NCBI GenBank assembly: GCA_964555355.1
Contig: CAZKRY010000004.1
Location: 186,001 to 250,000, forward strand
Source: CAIKBL01 sp964555355
GTDB lineage: Bacteria; Pseudomonadota; Gammaproteobacteria; Ga0077536
Length of the DNA: 64,000 bases
Reading direction: 5' to 3'
A program made the translations under genes and the position numbers. Below are positions 1-8,251 of this stretch, piece after piece (within the stretch, counting starts at the first letter, position 1; each line of letters starts with the position of its first letter). The notes under the pieces were generated by a model. It searched no databases and was not told where the DNA came from. It saw only the letters and a list, made by a program, of their open reading frames with translations.

Positions 1-653
1 CGGAGTCCAATCACATGGTACCGGTATCGGCGCGCGCGGATTTGGCGGCGTGTCCGGGGGCCGGACTTGCGGGGCGTGCGGCACTCGCTGCCGGTAATTT
101 ATCCGTAAACGCCATCGACTTGCTCGACCTATACAACTGCTTTCCGGTCGCGGTCGAGATTTATGCGCAAGAACTCGGCATTTCACTCACACGCTCGCTC
201 AGCATCACCGGCGGCATGTCGTTTGCCGGTGGTCCCTGGAACAACTACGTGCTGCAAGCAACGTGTCGCGCGGCGGAGTTGATGCGTGCCGGGCATGGCG
301 ACAATGCACTGCTCTCAAGTGTCTCCGGGCTGCTCACGAAACAGGGCTTTGGGTTGTGGAGCCGTGAACCTCCGCGCGAGTTTCGCTGGCAAGATGTCTC
401 GTCCGAGGTCGCGACAATTCAACGTACTGTGGACGTGCATGGACACTATTCCGGTCCGGCTACACTCGCGGGGTACACTGTCCTTTACGCGCGTAATGAA
501 CCACCGAAAGCGCTTGCACTAGTCGATACGCCAGATGGCAAGCGCGCATTAACGACGGGTTACGCTGCGGAACTTATCTCGGCGTTTGAGTCCGTCGAGT
601 GCGTGGGGCGCAACGTTGTGGTGCTCGACAACGTACTGACGCGAGCCGCGTAA
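1..653 (+). CDS. Thiolase / SCP-x-like acetyl-CoA acetyltransferase, C-terminal part (5' end outside window)
   Basis: The reading frame is open from base 3 to the TAA at 651-653, so only the last 216 residues are seen. The segment DLYNCFPVAVEIYAQELGI followed by a Gly-rich SITGGMSFAGGPWNN stretch is typical of the C-terminal half of thiolase-fold acetyl-CoA acetyltransferases of the SCP-x/lipid-transfer type. These enzymes act on acyl-CoA thioesters in degradative pathways in the cytoplasm. The ATG at 15 is internal to the domain and is not the true start. The gene is followed by a decayed flavoprotein gene on the same strand. The exact substrate cannot be told, and the catalytic Cys lies outside the window. 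Confidence 0.75.
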   Translation, partial: ESNHMVPVSARADLAACPGAGLAGRAALAAGNLSVNAIDLLDLYNCFPVAVEIYAQELGISLTRSLSITGGMSFAGGPWNNYVLQATCRAAELMRAGHGDNALLSSVSGLLTKQGFGLWSREPPREFRWQDVSSEVATIQRTVDVHGHYSGPATLAGYTVLYARNEPPKALALVDTPDGKRALTTGYAAELISAFESVECVGRNVVVLDNVLTRAA

Positions 654-774
654 AATCCCCGCAGAGTCACGACACGCTGCAGGCTGAGCGTCGTATTCAT
701 TTGAATGATGAATTCCTCCCGAGGACGCGCTAAGTTCCAGGTCAAAACGGCAAAAGCGCTAATCGAAGCTATCC

Positions 775-1187
775 ATGCAACAAGAAAATTACGACGTTAT
801 CGTGTTTGCGGCCCCACTCGCCGGCTGCACCGCGGCAATGCTCTACGGCCGCGCCGGATTATCCGTCGCTTAGGTCTGGCTGAGCAGATCGAAGCGGCGG
901 GCGGTGTCCGCAACGCCGCGGATTTTGGACGCAGCGGGGATGGAGGCGCGAACTCGGCATGCATACGCCGGAAGGGGCGCCTATTCACGGCTACAGCCTG
1001 CGGCGCACCGCGCACGCTTAACCCACGTTTGTTAGTGGTCGCGGACGGGCGGAATTCACGGGTCGCCGAGTTGGTCCAAGTGCGGACCACGTCGTCCAAA
1101 AACGTTCGCGGCGGCGTGTTTGCGCCATATCGCAATGTCAAACTCATACATGGCAAAGTATCTCAATCGTTGTTCGTTAACGTTTGA
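775..1187 (+). pseudogene. Decayed FAD-dependent oxidoreductase (geranylgeranyl-reductase / PHBH-like)
   Basis: An ATG at 775 opens a frame reading MQQENYDVIVFAAPLAGCTA and AAMLYGRAGLSVA, an FAD-binding Rossmann N-terminus in which the first Gly residues of GxGxxG are replaced, and then stops at TAG 871-873. Homologous sequence resumes in another frame (RRLGLAEQIEAAGGVRNA, from about 861), moves to a third frame (APIHGYSLRRTA, about 976-1015), and returns to LLVVADGRNSRVAEL and GGVFAPYRNVK before ending at 1187. Such proteins normally have about 400 residues; here whole segments are missing and at least three frames are needed. The 3' end runs into the convergent SirB2 gene. It is a clear remnant and not a functional gene. 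Confidence 0.75.
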
Positions 1188-1587
1188 TAAGCATCGCGAA
1201 TACGCCAAGCGGGTCGTGCGTGCGCGCGACACTAAACAGGAAGAGCACCACCAGCACCGCCCCGATCAACGCGCATATTCGAATCCGACGCGTGCGCCCG
1301 CGGCGCAGCGCGAAACTGCCAAGCACAATATAGACGAGCAGTAAGCAAATCTTGACGGTTAGCCACGTCTGCACGAACGGGTATTGCTGAATCGTCATAG
1401 TGAGCGCAATCGCGCTCGCGAGCAGCACGGTATCGATGACATGTGGGAGCCACCGCCACACGCGTTGGTCGTGCCACGTAGCGACCCTCAGCATTAGCAC
1501 GCCGCGCACGATAAACAGCGATACCGACAGTAGTGCGCAGCCTATATGCAAATAGCGCAACGCTTGATAGTTCTGAGACAGATCCAT
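1177..1587 (-). CDS. SirB2-family integral membrane protein
   Basis: This 136-residue protein has four predicted membrane segments (roughly residues 10-32, 45-65, 74-92 and 103-122) and the N-terminal pattern YQALRYLHIGCALLSVSLFI followed by RGVLMLR that marks the SirB2 family (named for a Salmonella invasion-gene regulator, molecular role unclear). The lysine- and arginine-rich linkers follow the positive-inside pattern. It overlaps the end of the decayed flavoprotein gene by 11 bases, convergently. It stands alone with no operon partner. The family assignment is good; the function is unknown. Confidence 0.8.
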   Translation of the reverse strand: MDLSQNYQALRYLHIGCALLSVSLFIVRGVLMLRVATWHDQRVWRWLPHVIDTVLLASAIALTMTIQQYPFVQTWLTVKICLLLVYIVLGSFALRRGRTRRIRICALIGAVLVVLFLFSVARTHDPLGVFAMLIKR

Positions 1588-1701
1588 TCTGAGTAGCTTG
1601 GTTATGAGTAGGGCGCTGGCGCGAGGCAGCCGTGTTTGGTTCGATAACGTGCCCGGCGCCTCCTAGTTTTTTGTGCCTACAATTTGAAAACCGCTTTGAA
1701 G

Positions 1702-2287
1702 CTACTCACGAATGGTCTCGTAATAATTCCAGCCAAAATACTCATTTTTTTCCTGCCGAGTTGTTGCAGTCTTCACGTAGTAGTAAGGCTTGACGCTAAA
1801 CATAGCGTCATAAGGCTCAGCGCCTTGATGCATGACATCAATCGGATTGATTTTTGAGAATCCATAGTGGGTCATAAATAGCCTGTCCATTATCAAATAT
1901 GGGCGGCCATTTAGGGTGTGCGACTCTATCCTGCAAATAGCGAACCCAAGCTTCAACCTTTAACTGATCTGCCTGCTGTCCAGCGGTAACTTTGGAAAAA
2001 AGAGCAGCAAGTAATGTTCGACGATCAACCTCCGTATCGATGGAGGAAACTGGTAAGGACACCTGTTCTGCGAAAGCCTCGCGAGGCAGCAATGTAGCGG
2101 CATTACGCTGATCCAGCAGTTTTGCGACGAGCTTCGATTGATTATTCGCTAGAGGCTGGACGCTAGGTGGAGCATCGTGTTGGAGCTTGGGTTCTGAGGA
2201 GAGCCACCACGCACCAGTAGACAGTACAGCCAAAAATGCGGCAGAAACCGCAAGTCGGTTTTTCACTAAGGTCTGCACCAAACTCAT
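1702..2287 (-). pseudogene. Broken exported protein, possibly transglutaminase-like
   Basis: The start at 2287 (MSLVQTLVKNRLAV) has a GAGGAG ribosome site just upstream and encodes a membrane anchor or signal segment. The first frame runs to RVAHPKWPPIFDNGQAIYDP, then LWILKNQ, and stops near 1838. The downstream frame (stop at 1702) ends with KPYYYVKTATTRQEKNEYFG and WNYYETI. My reading is that both halves belong to one exported transglutaminase-superfamily protein. The central part with the expected catalytic Cys has been deleted and the frame shifted near 1840-1860. The family call is tentative; that the two overlapping frames are parts of one gene is more secure. Confidence 0.45.
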
Positions 2288-2477
2288 CGTACTCCTCACC
2301 ATCCGCCTACCGCTCGATTTTGTTTCCTACGCAGATCGGCACCATTGCGCGCGGAACAGATCCAATACGGCCGACACGGGCGCGCGGTGACGTCGCGTTA
2401 AAAGTTCGTTTATCGGTTCGGCCGTAGACAGGGGTATTGTTGAAACAGTAGCGCCTGACCAACCACTGCGCGTTCCG

Positions 2478-2915
2478 CTAACGTATCCGCCACTGCACTA
2501 ACGTATAGGGTGGATCGACGCTATCGTGCGGCTCAAAGACCGCCTCCACCTCAGCGCCAATTGTCACATCCTGCCCGGGATCACCAAGTAAATTGCCGAG
2601 CATGCGCACATTGCCGTATTGCGGGAGTTCAACCAACACTACCAGATAGGGGCCGTGACCATTCAACGCGTTATGTACCGGATGGTGTGGGCGCTCATAA
2701 CTATAGATGTGCCCGCGACCTTCAATCTCCACCCACGCGAGATCGAACGAGTGGCAGCGGTGGCAGATCCATTCGGGCCCCCATTGCCACGCTTCGCATC
2801 CTTGACAGCGTTGAATGAACAATTTTCCACGGCGCGTGCCATCCCAATAGGGATCCGCAAGTCCATCCGGACCGGTACCCGGACGCGGTAAGCCGTCTGG
2901 AAGATAGGTGCTCAT
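2478..2915 (-). CDS. Zn-ribbon OB-fold protein (DUF35), partner of a thiolase-like enzyme
   Basis: The 145-residue protein has an N-terminal rubredoxin-like zinc ribbon with two CxxC pairs (CQGC and CHRC, about residues 37-55), followed by an OB-fold (GHIYSYERPHHPVHN onwards). DUF35 proteins bind acyl-CoA and form complexes with thiolase-like proteins; in steroid degradation ChsH2 (DUF35) with Ltp2 is a retro-aldolase. Its ATG overlaps the end of the thiolase-like gene upstream by 4 bases, indicating translational coupling and a two-subunit complex. The assignment to the family is secure; the substrate is unknown. Confidence 0.85.
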   Translation of the reverse strand: MSTYLPDGLPRPGTGPDGLADPYWDGTRRGKLFIQRCQGCEAWQWGPEWICHRCHSFDLAWVEIEGRGHIYSYERPHHPVHNALNGHGPYLVVLVELPQYGNVRMLGNLLGDPGQDVTIGAEVEAVFEPHDSVDPPYTLVQWRIR

Positions 2916-4096
2916 AGGGTGGCCTCCGAACCGAGGATTAATGAACTCACGGGCGTCACCATCGGCCCGCCCATGATGATGGCCGTATCGTGTTTCCTTC
3001 CTTGGTTGACCGCCGTGCCGCGGATTTGGCGGACGGCTTCAATCACGAGTTCAAGCCCATGCATATAACACTCGGCCAGGTTGCCGCCACTGGTGTTGAG
3101 CGGCATGCGTCCGTGGGGCGCGATGAGATTTTCTTCGACAAGAAACTCGTTGGCTTCTTCCGGTTTCACGAGGCTATGCTCAACCAAGCTCATCAACACG
3201 CCGCCAGTGAAGTTTTCGTAGCTCTGAATGTTATGCATGTCATGGGGCCTTAGCTTCGCCATGCCATACAGTCGCGGCGCTAGCTGCGCGAAATGACTGC
3301 TCGCATAATTCGGCATGTTGTGCACCGGCGCGGCACTACGCTCGTCGCAGCCTTGCGCGCAAGCCAAGACGTACGCGGGTTTGTTTTTCAAATCGCGTGC
3401 CCTGTCCGCCGCCATAACGATCACCGCCGCCGCGCCATCGTTCTCTTGGCAACAATCGTATAAGCGAAAAAAGGGCTCGACGATCCAGCGTGAGGCGTCG
3501 TATTTCGACGCATCGAGCGGACGCCCGCGCATGACGGCAAGCGGGTTGTTCTGTGCATGATGGTAACAAGCGAGTGAAATCGCGCGCAGCGCCTCTTGCT
3601 TAATACCGTGGTCATGCATGAAGCGCGTGACCTTCATCGCAAAGCGTTGGGCGGGTGAGATAACGCCGTACGGAAAGACGAATGCATCATCGCCATTGGC
3701 GAGCGTTGCGCCGCCGCTGCGGCCGTAACGTTGATACTGGCCTTGCGCAAGTGAGCGAAAGGCCACCACGCAGTCCGCCATGCCGGTGGCAACCGCCGCC
3801 GCGGCGTTGCCGACCGCACCGCACACGCCGCCCCCGCCGCCGCCCCAAAACATATTCGAGAAGCGCAGCTCCTTAATACCGAGCGCGGCGGCCAGACGGC
3901 CGGCCTCCGATCGATCGTTGCCGTACGAGGCAAAACCATCGACTTCGCGCGGACTAACGCCGGCGTCCTTGCAGGCTTGCACGATGGCCTGCAACGCGAG
4001 CTTGAATTCGCTCGCCGAGGCCTGCCCGTGCTTGTAATACGTGGTTTCGCCGATGCCGACGATCGCGGTGCGTCCGCGGAGGGTGCGCTCTGTCAT
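2912..4096 (-). CDS. Thiolase-like lipid-transfer protein, possible Ltp2-type aldolase
   Basis: The 394-residue protein begins TAIVGIGETTYYKHG and has the thiolase-fold Gly-rich WGGGGGGVCGAVGN segment (residues 84-97, Cys92), a DCCQENDGAAAVIV segment (214-227) and a C-terminal NTSGGNLAECYMHG (334-346). Tyr293 and Tyr344 fall near the positions I recall for the catalytic tyrosines of Ltp2, the steroid side-chain aldolase that works with a DUF35 subunit. The DUF35 gene follows with a 4-base overlap. Thiolase activity on a CoA ester is the alternative. It sits in a minus-strand group LLM, methyltransferase, this gene, DUF35, suggesting one transcript. Confidence 0.8.
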   Translation of the reverse strand: MTERTLRGRTAIVGIGETTYYKHGQASASEFKLALQAIVQACKDAGVSPREVDGFASYGNDRSEAGRLAAALGIKELRFSNMFWGGGGGGVCGAVGNAAAAVATGMADCVVAFRSLAQGQYQRYGRSGGATLANGDDAFVFPYGVISPAQRFAMKVTRFMHDHGIKQEALRAISLACYHHAQNNPLAVMRGRPLDASKYDASRWIVEPFFRLYDCCQENDGAAAVIVMAADRARDLKNKPAYVLACAQGCDERSAAPVHNMPNYASSHFAQLAPRLYGMAKLRPHDMHNIQSYENFTGGVLMSLVEHSLVKPEEANEFLVEENLIAPHGRMPLNTSGGNLAECYMHGLELVIEAVRQIRGTAVNQGRKHDTAIIMGGPMVTPVSSLILGSEATL

Positions 4097-4098
4097 GG

Positions 4099-4974
4099 CT
4101 ATCCTTTTGATGAATTCTTACGGGCAATGAAGCGTCCCTGCGTTAATTTTCCCGCATGCGCGAGGTCACGCAAAAACTGCATTTCGGTGCCGATGGCCTG
4201 CAGGACTTCAACTTTGTAATCAAGAATGCGTAGCGCATCGAAGGTCAATTGTTTGTCCACCATCTCAAGATAAAGGTCGGCGTACGATGCGAAACGGCCG
4301 GTATCTTCAGCACTCTTGATGGTACAACCGGCCTGCTGCAATAACGCGCGGTAGCCTTCGATAGTTTGCAGATTGGGAAAACTCATGAATTTAAGGAAAC
4401 GTGCCGACTCCTCGCTCGTCATCGGTACTGTGCCCGCAACCCAATCGGTAAATGCGATGACGCCGTTGACTTTGACGAGCCGCGCGGCTTCCATGATCAG
4501 CTGCGCCTTGTCGAACACATAGCACCAAGCGTCTTCGCCCCACACAAAATCGAACGCACCCGCCGGCAATCCCGTGGCGCGCGCGTCTCCCTGCACGACG
4601 GTGATTTTCTCGGCAAGTCCTTCGACATCAATCCGCGCCCGCGCGCGTTTGACGATTTTTGCCGTGGCGTCCACGCCGGTCATCCCGGCGACATCGCGAA
4701 AGCGCACTAGAAAACGCATCCCTGCCCCATTGCAACAGCACAGATCGACACCACGCTGACCGTGGCCAATATCGGCGCGTTCGGCCAATTCCATCGATGA
4801 CTTGAAGCCTCCAATGTGGATCTGCTGGCCCATCAGCAGCTCCCATAAATCGCCTTCGGCGCCGGAGTAGACGGTGCGGATATTTTCCAGAGTACCGATC
4901 GCGTCACTCGACATTGGAATTTCTGTGAGCTGGGAGGTACGCCAAGTATGCCCGCGCTGTGCGCGTTCGGCCAT
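4099..4974 (-). CDS. Class I SAM-dependent methyltransferase
   Basis: The protein shows a Rossmann methyltransferase core: motif I is the unusual VDLCCCNGAGMRFL, the acidic motif II is GMTGVDATAKIVKRAR, and motif post-I is VVQGDARATGLPAGAFDFVW. The N-terminal TLENIRTVYSGAEGDLWELL resembles glycine/sarcosine-type methyltransferases. The 291-residue frame opens 14 bases after the LLM gene stop, but an internal ATG at 4914 (MSSDAIGTLENIR) is an equally plausible start; neither has a clear Shine-Dalgarno. It lies in the minus-strand catabolic group between an LLM oxidoreductase and a thiolase-like gene. The substrate is not predictable. Confidence 0.75.
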   Translation of the reverse strand: MAERAQRGHTWRTSQLTEIPMSSDAIGTLENIRTVYSGAEGDLWELLMGQQIHIGGFKSSMELAERADIGHGQRGVDLCCCNGAGMRFLVRFRDVAGMTGVDATAKIVKRARARIDVEGLAEKITVVQGDARATGLPAGAFDFVWGEDAWCYVFDKAQLIMEAARLVKVNGVIAFTDWVAGTVPMTSEESARFLKFMSFPNLQTIEGYRALLQQAGCTIKSAEDTGRFASYADLYLEMVDKQLTFDALRILDYKVEVLQAIGTEMQFLRDLAHAGKLTQGRFIARKNSSKG

Positions 4975-4988
4975 CGGCTGAACGCGCG

Positions 4989-6089
4989 TTACGCCACCTT
5001 CGCGTCGCTAAGCGCCGCAGGTACGCAGGGCGGCAGCCCTTTAAAGCGAGGCATGACTTCCTCCGCGAAACGGCGCATGGAATCGCGGACGTGACGATCA
5101 TCCAAGCCGCCTACCTGCATCCACAAAATCACTTCTTCTTGCCCCATGTCTTGATGCACTTCAGCCATGCGCTGTGCGGCGTAATCCGCCGTACCCAGTA
5201 TTAGATTTCCTACATCGTTCAAAGTCTCGACCGGGAATCCACCTGCTTCATGATAGGCATCGGCGGCCGCCGCGAATGCTTCGTACGATTTGGGTGCCTT
5301 CGCCCCTTGCGGTACCAACGACAGCAAGGTATCGAAATACCACTTCAAAGCGCTGGCGGAGCGTTGTTTACCCTCGTCAAAAGTTGCGGCGACGTGGGTG
5401 ATCCACAACAACGGAAAATCAATCGTCTCCGCTCGGTTACCTTGGTCAACGAGTTGGCGTTTGGCTTTCAAGCAAAAAGCTTTGAGTTCGTTGAGCGGCA
5501 TCAAGGTCGCGGCTTGAATGATATTGAGGTTTTTGGCCGCGACCATGCTGAAGGTTTCGGGACTGATCGCGGCCACATGAACGGGAATTGGTTTTTGGAT
5601 CGGGCGCGGATGGCATTCCACATCATCCAGCTGCCAGTGCTTTCCTTCATATGAAAAGCTTGGGTTGTTCCACAAGCCTAGGATGATTTCGAGCGATTCT
5701 TGGAATAGATCTCGGCTGTGGTCTTGCAGATGCGCAAGGCCCATATTTTTAAACTCCAGTGGTTGATACGCGCGGCCGACGCCAAATTCCAAACGGCCAT
5801 TACTGATGACATCAACCATCGCAAAGTCTTCCGCGGTCCGCACCGGATTGTCGAACGGCAAAATGGTGACGGCGGTGCCAATCCGCATGCGCGTCGTGCG
5901 TTCGGCGATCGCCGCCGCCGCCACCGCTAACCGCGGCATCGAGCCATATAACGAACCATGATGTTCCGCGAGCCATACGCTGTCGTAGCCGAGTTCCTCT
6001 CCATATTGGATCTGCCCCATCATCCGTGTCCAAGCTTTTCGATAATCGCCATCCGGCGCCTCTAATACGTAAAACAGCCCAAATTTCAT
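4989..6089 (-). CDS. LLM-class flavin-dependent oxidoreductase (luciferase-like monooxygenase)
   Basis: The 366-residue protein has the bacterial-luciferase-like TIM-barrel signatures MKFGLFYVLE at the start, YDSVWLAEHHGSLYGSMPR (about 35-53), RTTRMRIGTAVTILPFDNPV (about 65-84) and GRLEFGVGRAYQPLEF (about 98-113). Such enzymes use reduced FMN or F420 to oxygenate or reduce small substrates. The start at 6089 follows a GGAGAC-like site in the intergenic region shared with the divergent EthD gene. It heads the minus-strand group that includes the methyltransferase, thiolase-like and DUF35 genes. Confidence 0.85.
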   Translation of the reverse strand: MKFGLFYVLEAPDGDYRKAWTRMMGQIQYGEELGYDSVWLAEHHGSLYGSMPRLAVAAAAIAERTTRMRIGTAVTILPFDNPVRTAEDFAMVDVISNGRLEFGVGRAYQPLEFKNMGLAHLQDHSRDLFQESLEIILGLWNNPSFSYEGKHWQLDDVECHPRPIQKPIPVHVAAISPETFSMVAAKNLNIIQAATLMPLNELKAFCLKAKRQLVDQGNRAETIDFPLLWITHVAATFDEGKQRSASALKWYFDTLLSLVPQGAKAPKSYEAFAAAADAYHEAGGFPVETLNDVGNLILGTADYAAQRMAEVHQDMGQEEVILWMQVGGLDDRHVRDSMRRFAEEVMPRFKGLPPCVPAALSDAKVA

Positions 6090-6251
6090 GGTAGGAAGTC
6101 TCCTCTCCGAAGGGGTTGCGCGCGAACTCGCCGGATAGGCAGCGCTCGCTTAGCAGAGTTGGCGTACTGAGTCTGAATATTCTTAGTGGCGTCCGGTACA
6201 ATTCTTTTTTAGCACTTGCTACATTGAGGCGCAACGCCAAGGAGACTATCG

Positions 6252-7028
6252 ATGATTAAACTCGCCGTCTTATTAAAGCGCCGATTAGGGATGACTTATG
6301 AAGAGTTCGACCGTTACTGGGACGGGATTCATGGCGATCTTGTGGTGGGCATTCCCGAATTCACGCGACACGTTCACCGTTACAGCCAGTCGCACTTAAC
6401 GAGCGGCGACTATCAAGGTGAAGGCATGGCGTGGCGGCCGGCGAATTTTGACGGGATCGCGGAAGTATGGTTTGCCGATATCGCGACGATGACTCGAGCA
6501 TTCAATGAGCCGAAGTTTGTCGAACTGGTGGGGCCGGACGACGCGAAATTCATTAATCGCGACGCCACCGCGATATTGGTGACCCGTGAAATAGAAAAAA
6601 TACCGCTTAACGGTGATCCCAAGATAAAACTCTCGGTGGTCATCAAACGCCGTCACGGGATGAGCTTTGAAGAGTTTGACGAATACTGGAATCACCCGCA
6701 CGGCAACCTTGTCACCAGCGTGCCGGAATTTACCCGCCATGTGCGGCGCTACGTACAAGCGCACTTGGTGCCGGAATATACGGGCGAAGGCGATACGAGC
6801 AAGCTCGCCACCCAGTGGGGCAAAGCCGCATTCGATGGTATCGCCGAGCTGTGGTTTGATAGTGTGCCGGAGATGGTCGCGGCCTTTAACGAACCCCAAT
6901 TCATGGCGCGTATCGCGCCCGATGACGAGAAATTTGTGGACCCAGTCGGCACTCAACTCTTCGTGCTGACGGAGACGCCAAAGTTTCCACAAAAAGAGAT
7001 GCGCTACCCGCGTCATGACGAACATTAG
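6252..7028 (+). CDS. Tandem EthD-domain protein
   Basis: The 258-residue protein is two EthD (dimeric alpha-beta barrel) units in tandem: residues about 1-115 and 120-245 share the pattern K(L)xVxxKRRxGMxxEEFDxYW, PEFTRHVxRYxQxHL and FDGIAEhWFD. EthD-like proteins serve as accessory factors or small oxygenases/decarboxylases in catabolic clusters (the name comes from ethyl-tert-butyl ether degradation). The fusion gives one chain the barrel that usually needs a homodimer. An AAGGAGA site precedes the ATG. The CoA-transferase gene follows 49 bases downstream on the same strand. Confidence 0.85.
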   Translation: MIKLAVLLKRRLGMTYEEFDRYWDGIHGDLVVGIPEFTRHVHRYSQSHLTSGDYQGEGMAWRPANFDGIAEVWFADIATMTRAFNEPKFVELVGPDDAKFINRDATAILVTREIEKIPLNGDPKIKLSVVIKRRHGMSFEEFDEYWNHPHGNLVTSVPEFTRHVRRYVQAHLVPEYTGEGDTSKLATQWGKAAFDGIAELWFDSVPEMVAAFNEPQFMARIAPDDEKFVDPVGTQLFVLTETPKFPQKEMRYPRHDEH

Positions 7029-7077
7029 GCAGCTTCGCCGCGATGCGGCACGCGAGCATTTGTAGTTAAATTCCACG

Positions 7078-8250
7078 ATGAATACAGCGTTACCCCTCAC
7101 CGGCATCCGTGTCATAGAAGTCTGCAATGTCGCCGCCGGGCCGTTTTGCGCGATGCTGCTGGCCGATATGGGTGCGGATGTCATTAAGGTTGAGCATCCA
7201 GAGGGCGGCGACACCTTGCGGAGTTGGCCGCCGATCAATGACGGTTTTAGCGAGAACTTCGCCTCGCTCAATCGCAACAAGCGCTCAGTCACGTTGAATC
7301 TGAAAGAGCCGTCGGACGTTGCGCTGCTGGTTGAACTCGCAGCGGGCGCGGATGTGCTGATTGAAAACAATCGCCCGGGTGTCATGGATCGATTGGGCGT
7401 CGGCTATGCGCAGTTGAGCGCGCGCAATCCGCGGCTCGTCTATTGTTCGATCTCAGCTTACGGTCAAAGCGGGCCGCGCGCGCAGGAAGGCGGTTTTGAT
7501 CTCACCGTGCAAGCGATGAGCGGCATTATGCAGGTCACCGGAGAGCCGGGGCGCCCGCCGGTGAAATGCGGCGTACCGCTCGCGGATTTTTCTGCCGGGT
7601 TGTATGGCGCATTTGGGATTGTTTCCGCATTGCGACTGGCGCAGGCCACCGGCCGCGGTACGCACTTGGATGTGCCGATGTTGGGCGCGACATTAGGGAT
7701 CGCCGCGCTGCAGACCTCTGAATTTTTCGGCAGCGGACGCGATCCGGAACGCCTTGGCTCGGCACATCCGCGTAATGCGCCGTATCGCGTGTTTACCTGC
7801 GCCGATGGCTATTTCGCGATGGCAGCCGGTAACAACGCGCTATGGCGCGCGGTTTGCGAAACCATCGAGCGTATGGATCTACTCACCGATAAGCGTTTCA
7901 CGACGCCCACTACCCGCGCGCGGCATCAAGAAGCGTTGCGCGAAATTTTGGAAGCGGAATTCGCCGCCGCCGATAGCGGCACTTGGCTCGCGCGTTTTCG
8001 CGCCGCCGGCGTGCCCTGTGCGCCGATCAACAAGTACTCTGAAGTCTTAAACGACGCGCAGGTCGAGCACATGGGTTGGGTGCAATCACTTGCTCTCCCC
8101 AATGGCCGGCACACGCGCACCTTTAGTTCGCCATTGCGGTTGAGCGGAGAAACGACGCCAATCCGCTTCCGCCCACCGGCGCTTGGGGAACACAATGATG
8201 AAATATTGCAAGCCTTGCGGGCACGACTTAAGCGTGACGATAGGGTATGA
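7078..8250 (+). CDS. CaiB/BaiF-family CoA-transferase
   Basis: The 390-residue length and the sequence LTGIRVIEVCNVAAGPFCAM, LADMGADVIKVEHPEGGDT and NRNKRSVTLNLK are characteristic of class III CoA-transferases, which move CoA between carboxylic acids through an aspartyl intermediate. The mid-region GRPPVKCGVPLADFSAGLYG contains the expected catalytic Asp (about residue 171). It is likely to activate a carboxylate substrate of this catabolic cluster. The stop is one base ahead of the ATG of the cupin gene at 8252, indicating co-transcription. Confidence 0.9.
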   Translation: MNTALPLTGIRVIEVCNVAAGPFCAMLLADMGADVIKVEHPEGGDTLRSWPPINDGFSENFASLNRNKRSVTLNLKEPSDVALLVELAAGADVLIENNRPGVMDRLGVGYAQLSARNPRLVYCSISAYGQSGPRAQEGGFDLTVQAMSGIMQVTGEPGRPPVKCGVPLADFSAGLYGAFGIVSALRLAQATGRGTHLDVPMLGATLGIAALQTSEFFGSGRDPERLGSAHPRNAPYRVFTCADGYFAMAAGNNALWRAVCETIERMDLLTDKRFTTPTTRARHQEALREILEAEFAAADSGTWLARFRAAGVPCAPINKYSEVLNDAQVEHMGWVQSLALPNGRHTRTFSSPLRLSGETTPIRFRPPALGEHNDEILQALRARLKRDDRV

Positions 8251-8251
8251 C

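Noticed and set aside
705..1187. 160-residue open frame as an intact gene
   Set aside because: Its homologous blocks lie in several frames and match pieces of one flavoprotein; it is a remnant.
6396..7385. 329-residue frame antisense to the EthD and CoA-transferase genes
   Set aside because: It lies wholly opposite two well-supported genes and has no recognisable domain or ribosome site.
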